A DNA stretch of 64,000 nt, taken from Prevotella aff. ruminicola Tc2-24 (GTDB lineage Bacteria; Bacteroidota; Bacteroidia; Bacteroidales; Bacteroidaceae). Shown piece after piece: positions 58,643 through 64,000 of the stretch (position 1 is its first letter; each line of letters starts with the position of its first letter). The notes below the pieces were generated by a model, which had not been told where the DNA came from, made no database searches, and was given only the letters and a program-made list of their open reading frames with translations. Position numbers and translations under genes: made by a program. The stretch lies in contig NZ_FOIQ01000006.1 in assembly GCF_900110895.1 (NCBI RefSeq), forward strand, positions 1 to 64,000, in the 5' to 3' direction.

Positions 58643-60163
58643 TCACTTAATCGCCATCTTCCTCAGTCGGGCGATGGGAATCGCTAACTGCTCACGGTAT
58701 TTCGCCACGGTACGGCGTGCTATCGGGAAGCCCTTGGCGGCCAGTTGGTCTCTGATGGCATCATCGCTCAGGGGGTGTTTCTTATCCTCTCCGTCGACGA
58801 TGTCGCGCAAAGCCGCCTTGATCTGCCGTGTCGACAATTCCTCGCCACTCTCCGTCACATAACTGTCACTGAAGAAATGGCGCAGGGGGAACGTGCCCCA
58901 ACGGGTCTGTGCATACTTCGAGTTGCTCACACGGGAGACGGTCGACACGTCGAGGCCTGTCTTCTCTGCCACATCCTTCAGGATCATCGGGCGCAAGGAA
59001 GCCTCATCGCCATCGACGAAGAACTGGTGCTGTAACTGGATGATGGCACGCATGGTGACAGACAACGTGTGACGGCGCATCTTGATGGCCTCGATGAAGC
59101 CCTGTGCTGCGTCGACCTTCTTCTTGATATAGAGCAGAGCCTCCTTGGTCTGCCGACTGAGATGCTCCTTGTTCTGCTGGTATTCCTTCATGGAGTCGAC
59201 AAACGACTGCGATACTCTTAACTCAGGCACCTCACCGTTGTTGAGCGTGAAGGTGACGGTACCGTCGTCCTGGGTATCGACGATGAAGTCGGGCGTGATC
59301 TGCTGGAGACTCCTGCCGACCGTCTCGCCCAACGAGGCGCCCGGACGGGGATTCAGCTTCCGCAGTTCCTGAAGCAACGTCGCGGCCTGCAGCTCGTTCA
59401 GCGACAGCTCTGTCTGTATCTTGTCCCAGTGCTTCTTGGTGAACGCCTCGAAATAGTCGTTGACCACACGCATCATCAGGTCCTTCAGTCGTGACGGTTC
59501 CCGACGACCGATCTGCAGCAGCAGGCACTCCTGAAGTGAACGGGCACCGATACCGGCCGGATCGAAGGTCTGCAGGAGCAGGAGCACCTGCTCGATCTCC
59601 GAGACCGACACATCCAGATTATGATAGACCGCCAACTCGTCACTGATGGCCACCAGACTCTTCCGCAGGAGGCCGTCATCGTCGAGCGAACCGATCAGAT
59701 ACTCCATGACGTCATACTGACGTGCGGTCATATCTGTCTCGCCCATCTGCTCCTTCAACTGGTCATAGAAAGACCTGGTCTCTCCGTAGACCATATCCTC
59801 GTGCTCTTCCGCGATGGCACTGCCGCCATGATAGACGGGCAGCTCCTCGTCGTCGCGCCCGATATTGCTCAAGGCATCGTCGAGGGCCGACTGTCGCTCC
59901 TCGCGCTCGTTCTGCTCATAGAAGTCGTCGGAAGGCTCCGGATTATCCAGGCTCTCCTGAGTGTCCGTGCTCTCCGTATAGTCACCACCCGACTCTGACT
60001 CCAAGGCCGGGTTGTCGTTCATCTCTGTATTGATGCGATCCAACAGCTGGGTGACGGGCAGTTCCACTAACGAGGCCTGCAGCAACTGCTGATGCGAGAA
60101 ACTCTGTGCCTGCTTCAGCTGTTGCGACTGCTCCTGTATCTGTCCCAACTTATCGCTCATCAC
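58643..60163 (-). CDS. rpoN: RNA polymerase sigma-54 factor RpoN
   Basis: A 506-residue sigma-54. Region I is Gln/Leu-rich (QEQSQQLKQAQSFSHQQLLQ), an acidic region II follows (about 55-110), then the core-binding region and at the C-terminus the RpoN box ARRTVAKYRE, which reads the -24 element. It directs genes that need AAA+ activators; no such activator is in the window. It overlaps the preceding unknown gene by 4 bases and the following PAP2-like gene is adjacent. Confidence 0.94.
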   Translation of the reverse strand: MMSDKLGQIQEQSQQLKQAQSFSHQQLLQASLVELPVTQLLDRINTEMNDNPALESESGGDYTESTDTQESLDNPEPSDDFYEQNEREERQSALDDALSNIGRDDEELPVYHGGSAIAEEHEDMVYGETRSFYDQLKEQMGETDMTARQYDVMEYLIGSLDDDGLLRKSLVAISDELAVYHNLDVSVSEIEQVLLLLQTFDPAGIGARSLQECLLLQIGRREPSRLKDLMMRVVNDYFEAFTKKHWDKIQTELSLNELQAATLLQELRKLNPRPGASLGETVGRSLQQITPDFIVDTQDDGTVTFTLNNGEVPELRVSQSFVDSMKEYQQNKEHLSRQTKEALLYIKKKVDAAQGFIEAIKMRRHTLSVTMRAIIQLQHQFFVDGDEASLRPMILKDVAEKTGLDVSTVSRVSNSKYAQTRWGTFPLRHFFSDSYVTESGEELSTRQIKAALRDIVDGEDKKHPLSDDAIRDQLAAKGFPIARRTVAKYREQLAIPIARLRKMAIK

Positions 60164-60816
60164 TTATCACTCTTATAATACTCTTTCAACTGATCGGCAT
60201 ATGAGGCCAGATCCTCGGGGTTGGCATTGCCGAAGCGCCGCCATATCTGCTGACATGGCAGAAGCAGCGGCCTGATCATCACGTTCTTCTTGTTCAGATA
60301 CGGGTCACAGTGCTGGAACACATCCAGCACCTCGGCAACCTCCTGCGGTCTCACCTTCAGCAGTCGGGCCAGTTCCTGTACCTCGGGGGTCTCTGCCACC
60401 ATCGTGATGGGGGTCAGACGGAAATAAAGGTCGAGGATCAGTGTCAGCATCACGGGCGTCATCGGCGTCTCTTCTGTCGCCGGCCTGAAATCCTTCTCGA
60501 AGCTCTCGTTCATCTCCACACCGTCGTAGAACTCGTCGGCATGGTTGAAGCCTGTCATCTCACGCAACAGACGGGCAGCACGTGCCAGTTTACGGGGATT
60601 ATTACCGTAGGTCTCCCAGATATGCTCAATACGGGGTGTCTCCAGATTAGCGATCTGACACATCTTATTGAAAAGCACCGTAGGAGGGATATGCAGTTCC
60701 ATACTCAGATCGACCATCTTCCGACTGTACATCGGTTTCATGCCGACTGGCTTCTGCAGGTATATCTGCATCAACAGCAGCCAGTAATCATCCTGCCATT
60801 TCGTGTTTCTTGCCAT
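60160..60816 (-). CDS. conserved protein of unknown function upstream of rpoN
   Basis: A 218-residue soluble helical protein (MARNTKWQDDYWLLLMQIYL at its start) with no signal peptide and no family I can name with confidence. A repeated helical pattern is seen (EVQELARLLKVRPQEVAEVLDVFQ). Its stop overlaps the rpoN ATG by 4 bases, so the two are made together and it may affect sigma-54 use. A T-rich, promoter-like tract lies upstream (60835-60860) without a clear consensus. Confidence 0.68.
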   Translation of the reverse strand: MARNTKWQDDYWLLLMQIYLQKPVGMKPMYSRKMVDLSMELHIPPTVLFNKMCQIANLETPRIEHIWETYGNNPRKLARAARLLREMTGFNHADEFYDGVEMNESFEKDFRPATEETPMTPVMLTLILDLYFRLTPITMVAETPEVQELARLLKVRPQEVAEVLDVFQHCDPYLNKKNVMIRPLLLPCQQIWRRFGNANPEDLASYADQLKEYYKSDK

Positions 60817-60944
60817 AATGCCGAGTATTTTTCTGCAAAAATACTGCTTTTTTCGTATAATAGCATCGAAAAGGTCAAAAACTTATCAGAATTTTTTCGT
60901 CCCTGCCCTTATAGGGCACCCCCCGGTTTAATGATGCGAAGGCA

Positions 60945-61418
60945 TTACCGAGCGGTCAGTTCATCCAACAGGCCTTCGCAAGCGTCTTCGAGCAGCTCGA
61001 CAGCAAACTCGAAATCGCGATCGTCGCCATAATAGGGATCGGGGACGGTCTGCTGACCAGGGTGGTGACGGAGGTAATCGCTCATCCGGATAATCTTTTG
61101 GCGGTCGGCAGCCGAACGGGCCTGACGCGCCACGTCGTGATAGTTCTCATGGTCCATCACGGCAATCAAGTCGAAGCGGTCGAAATCGGCAGCAGAGAAC
61201 TGACGGGCACGATGGTCGAAGACATAACCATGCCGCTCGCCACAGCGACGCATACGGTAGTCGGGCAACTGTCCGACATGCCAGGAGCCGATACCGGCGG
61301 AGTCAATATAGAAATCGTCGACGAGACCACGCCCCTCGACGAGATGATGCATGATGCCATCGGCAGCCGGAGAGCGGCAGATATTGCCCAGGCAGATAAA
61401 GAGAAGACGCTGTTTCAT
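60945..61418 (-). CDS. low-molecular-weight protein-tyrosine phosphatase
   Basis: A 157-residue LMW phosphatase with the P-loop CLGNICRSP (Cys9, Arg15) near the N-terminus and the general acid in VPDPYYGDD. Such enzymes often reset tyrosine kinases that control capsule or exopolysaccharide; no such kinase is in the window. The start at 61418 overlaps the nrdG stop (ATGA), which I prefer to the frame start at 61445 inside nrdG. The downstream hairpin at 60904-60918 lacks a T-run. Confidence 0.9.
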   Translation of the reverse strand: MKQRLLFICLGNICRSPAADGIMHHLVEGRGLVDDFYIDSAGIGSWHVGQLPDYRMRRCGERHGYVFDHRARQFSAADFDRFDLIAVMDHENYHDVARQARSAADRQKIIRMSDYLRHHPGQQTVPDPYYGDDRDFEFAVELLEDACEGLLDELTAR

Positions 61419-61918
61419 ACGTTCACTGTGACATCGGGTTTCCACAAGACGGTCTTACCGGCATAGAGCGAGGCCTGCACGTCGATCAGGCGTTGATTCG
61501 ACGAACCACGGAAGAGCAGGTCGGGGTCATGGAGCTCCTGAATGAAAGGACCGTCGACGAGGACGTCGATCTGTTCCAGCAACGCACGCTGGTCCTCATG
61601 GATCAGACTCTCATAGACGAAGCCGGTAAAGCACCAGATATCCTTGTTCGACTGCTGACGGATGGCTTGTGCCAGTTCTGCGAAGCCTGCCGCCTGATAC
61701 ATCGGGTCGCCACCAGAGAAGGTGACATTGGCGAAAGGGTCGGACATGATGATCTTCATCAGCTCGTCTGTCGTCATCTCATGGCCCTGGTCGAAAGCCC
61801 ATGACTGGGGGTTATGGCAGCCCGGGCAACGATGACTGCACCCCGCACAATAGATGGAGGTCCGGAATCCCGGACCATCCACCATCGTATCTTCTATGAT
61901 ATCGAGCACTCGTATCAT
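61415..61918 (-). CDS. nrdG: anaerobic ribonucleoside-triphosphate reductase activating protein NrdG
   Basis: Radical-SAM activase that installs the glycyl radical on NrdD. The 167-residue protein carries the CX3CX2C motif in CSHRCPGCHNPQSW and the TFSGGDPM segment. It follows nrdD by 16 bases and is translationally coupled to the phosphatase gene. Together with nrdD it indicates DNA precursor synthesis without oxygen. Confidence 0.95.
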   Translation of the reverse strand: MIRVLDIIEDTMVDGPGFRTSIYCAGCSHRCPGCHNPQSWAFDQGHEMTTDELMKIIMSDPFANVTFSGGDPMYQAAGFAELAQAIRQQSNKDIWCFTGFVYESLIHEDQRALLEQIDVLVDGPFIQELHDPDLLFRGSSNQRLIDVQASLYAGKTVLWKPDVTVNV

Positions 61919-61934
61919 GTCGGACTGTCAGCCT

Positions 61935-64000
61935 TTAGCTATTGAACAGGTCTTGTGCACCGTGATCGATATGTGTCACACGGTCGTTCAACTCGGCCAA
62001 CTTACCACTATTCCAACGGTCGGTCGTTCCGACGAGATAGCCTGTGATACGCTGCAGCTTGTCGATATTCGTAGATCCGCACTTCGGACACTTCTCCAGT
62101 TTGTCGTCGGCATTCTCATAGCCACAGTCCATACAACGGTTACGGTTGTGGTTCACGGAACCGTAACCCATATCCAACTGGTCCATCATATCGACCACGC
62201 TCATGATGACCTGGGGGTTGTGGGTGGCGTCGCCGTCGATCTCCACGTAGAAGATATGACCGCCACGGGTCATCTCATGGTAGGGCGCCTCCACCTCTGC
62301 CTTGTGACGGGCAGAGCACTTGTAGTACACAGGCACGTGGTTGGAGTTGGTATAGTAGTCACGATCAGTAACACCGGGGATGCTACCGAACTGCTTACGG
62401 TCTTTCTTCGTGAACTTACCACTCAGGCCCTCGGCTGGTGTGGCGAGTACAGAATAGTTATGATGATAACGCTCGCAGAAGTCGTTGACACGCTGACGCA
62501 TATATCCCACGATCTTCAGACCAAGCGCTTGAGACTCGGCGCTCTCTCCGTGGTGCTTGCCCGTCAGGGCCACCAGACATTCTGCCAGTCCGATGAAGCC
62601 GATACCAAGGGTGCCTTGGTTGATAACGCTCTCGATCGTGTCGTTGGGACCGAGCTTGTCGGCTCCAATCCAAAGGCTCCTCATCAGCAAGGGGAACTGC
62701 TTAGTGAAGGCTGTCTTCTGGAACTGGAAACGGTCGTCAAGTTGCTTAGCCGTGATCTCCAGCATGTTGTCGAGCTTCGCCATGAACATATCGACACGCT
62801 TCTGCTGGTCGGGCTCCTCCATACACTCGATGGCGAGCTTCACGATATTGATGGTAGAGAAGGAAAGGTTTCCGCGTCCCACACTGGTCTTCGGACCGAA
62901 ACGGTTCTCAAAGACACGGGTACGACAACCCATCGTGGCTACCTCATGGATGTAACGCTTAGGATCGTCGGCACGCCACTCGTCAGTCTGGTTATATGAT
63001 GCATCGAGGTTCAGGAAGTTCGGGAAGAAACGACGCGCCGTCACCTTACAGGCCAGCTGGTAAAGATCGAAGTTGCGATCCTCGGGCAGATAGTTCACGC
63101 CACGCTTCTTCTTCCATATCTGGATGGGGAAGATGGCTGTCTCGCCGTTACCGACACCCTCATAAGTCGAAAGCAGGATCTCACGCATAATGCAGCGACC
63201 CTCGGCAGAGGTATCCGTTCCGTAGTTGATTGAAGAGAATACCACCTGGTTACCACCACGGGAGTGGATCGTATTCATATTATGAATGAACGCCTCCATG
63301 GCCTGATGTACACGGCCAACGGTCTTGTTGACCGCATGCTGACGTGCACGCTCCTTACCCGTCAGACCGTCAAGCGGCTTCTTGAGATAGTCGATCAGCG
63401 GCTCGTCGTAGAGATCCTTATAGCTCTCGCCGTTCAACTCCTCCAGCGCCTTCAGTTCTTCCACATAACTCATACGAACATAGGGTGCCAGATAGAAGTC
63501 AAAGGCCGGGATGGCCTGACCGCCATGCATCTCGTTCTGAGCACACTCCATGGAGATGCAAGCCAGTACCGAGGCCGTCTCGATACGCTTGGCCGGACGC
63601 GAAGCACCATGACCGGCCACGAAACCGCGGTTGAGGATATTATCGAGGGGATGCTGACAGCAGGTAAGCGATTTGGTGGGATAATAGTCCTTGTCGTGGA
63701 TATGCAGATAGTTGTGCTCCACGGCATCACGGGCTTCCTCGGACAGCAGATAGTCGTCGACAAACGGTTTCGTCGACTCAGAAGCGAACTTCATCATCAT
63801 GCCGGCAGGCGTGTCGGCGTTCATGTTGGCATTCTCGCGCGTCACATCGTTGTTCTTGATGTTCACGATATCAAGGAACACCTCACGTGTCTTTGCCTTA
63901 CGGGCAATAGAACGCTGATTGCGATAGGCGATATACTTCTGTGCCACATCCTTACGGCTCGACTTCATCAGTTCAAGTTCTACTGAGTCCTGGATCTGCT
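61935..64000 (-). CDS. nrdD: anaerobic ribonucleoside-triphosphate reductase NrdD (5' end beyond window)
   Basis: Class III ribonucleotide reductase. The window holds the C-terminal 688 or so residues; the frame stays open to the right edge (an ATG at 63968 is internal), so the N-terminal ATP-cone is outside. Seen are HIHDKDYYPTKSLTCCQHP, the four-cysteine zinc site CMDCGYENADDKLEKCPKC and the C-terminal glycyl-radical region RITGYLVGTTDRWNSGK. nrdG follows. The long open frame on the plus strand here is an antisense shadow. Confidence 0.95.
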   Translation of the reverse strand, partial: QIQDSVELELMKSSRKDVAQKYIAYRNQRSIARKAKTREVFLDIVNIKNNDVTRENANMNADTPAGMMMKFASESTKPFVDDYLLSEEARDAVEHNYLHIHDKDYYPTKSLTCCQHPLDNILNRGFVAGHGASRPAKRIETASVLACISMECAQNEMHGGQAIPAFDFYLAPYVRMSYVEELKALEELNGESYKDLYDEPLIDYLKKPLDGLTGKERARQHAVNKTVGRVHQAMEAFIHNMNTIHSRGGNQVVFSSINYGTDTSAEGRCIMREILLSTYEGVGNGETAIFPIQIWKKKRGVNYLPEDRNFDLYQLACKVTARRFFPNFLNLDASYNQTDEWRADDPKRYIHEVATMGCRTRVFENRFGPKTSVGRGNLSFSTINIVKLAIECMEEPDQQKRVDMFMAKLDNMLEITAKQLDDRFQFQKTAFTKQFPLLMRSLWIGADKLGPNDTIESVINQGTLGIGFIGLAECLVALTGKHHGESAESQALGLKIVGYMRQRVNDFCERYHHNYSVLATPAEGLSGKFTKKDRKQFGSIPGVTDRDYYTNSNHVPVYYKCSARHKAEVEAPYHEMTRGGHIFYVEIDGDATHNPQVIMSVVDMMDQLDMGYGSVNHNRNRCMDCGYENADDKLEKCPKCGSTNIDKLQRITGYLVGTTDRWNSGKLAELNDRVTHIDHGAQDLFNS

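Noticed and set aside
60904-60918. terminator after the tyrosine phosphatase gene
   Set aside because: A 6-base-pair stem (TGCCCT/AGGGCA) exists, but no T-run follows it on either strand.
58071-61032. long plus-strand frames opposite the PAP2-like, rpoN and upstream genes
   Set aside because: They lie antisense to recognised genes on the minus strand and show no domain or start context.
61854-62999. 381-codon open frame opposite nrdD
   Set aside because: It mirrors the highly constrained nrdD gene; the composition (Val/Leu/Thr/His-rich) is that of a shadow frame.

Overview
The window is chromosomal DNA of an anaerobic member of the Bacteroidales, most likely a Prevotella-type organism. The evidence is the 5' end of a 16S rRNA gene at the left edge, Bacteroidetes sigma promoters (TTTG, about 20 bases, TAnnTTTG) in front of many genes, Bacteroidales protein families (DUF4290, DUF4292, DUF4294, paired DUF3857 proteins, an animal-type glutaminyl cyclase, GSLF-free IspG of the large type) and an anaerobic ribonucleotide reductase at the right edge. 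I cannot name a species.

Layout. 1-630: rRNA start, leader and promoter (minus). 631-7643 (plus): tsaB, DUF4290, murA, rimM, then dxr, rseP and an AEC transporter. 7640-9109: a ComEC without its hydrolase domain. 9313-11390: terC and an M20 deacetylase. 11398-16124 (minus): dut, a TPR protein, a DUF4292 lipoprotein and an EnvC-like factor. 16356-19062: dgt and miaB. 19068-32933: a large envelope-glycan block. It holds msbA, an LTA-synthase-like phosphotransferase, glf, an LpxL-like acyltransferase, a Kdo-kinase-like protein, two licD genes, GT9 and GT4 transferases, a licC-like cytidylyltransferase, a HisC/CobD-like PLP enzyme and gtrA. Together these suggest a lipid A-core or lipooligosaccharide carrying galactofuranose and a phospho-amino-alcohol. 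32919-39576: two DUF3857 proteins, a helix-hairpin-helix outer-membrane barrel and DUF4294. 39584-42773: an Lrp regulator, a C26-M19 fusion peptidase and glutaminyl cyclase in one operon. 42885-45364: three FKBP isomerases, one cytoplasmic and two exported. 45542-48705: sirtuin, then a kinase-like/AraC fusion next to pdxS-pdxT.

48770-53335 is an accessory island. It looks like an eroded Rhs polymorphic-toxin tip array: a GIY-YIG toxin tip with its likely immunity gene, a second frameshifted tip, a remnant of a third, two related immunity-like proteins, two lipoproteins, three copies of one terminator hairpin, two copies of one promoter and REP-like repeats. After it come a LysR regulator whose leader carries a cobalamin riboswitch, a 29-residue membrane protein with its own terminator, a secreted protein of unknown role, then ispG, purE, a PAP2-like protein, rpoN, an unknown protein overlapping rpoN, a low-molecular-weight tyrosine phosphatase, nrdG and nrdD (cut by the window edge).

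The best candidates for new biology are: the degenerate ThiD-like kinase fused to an AraC domain beside pdxST (a proposed vitamin B6 sensor); the modular Rhs tip array; the gene-duplication scar that brackets glf; the PLP enzyme-LicC-LicD set; and the B12 riboswitch in front of a LysR gene. All functional statements come from reading the sequence; no database search was run.
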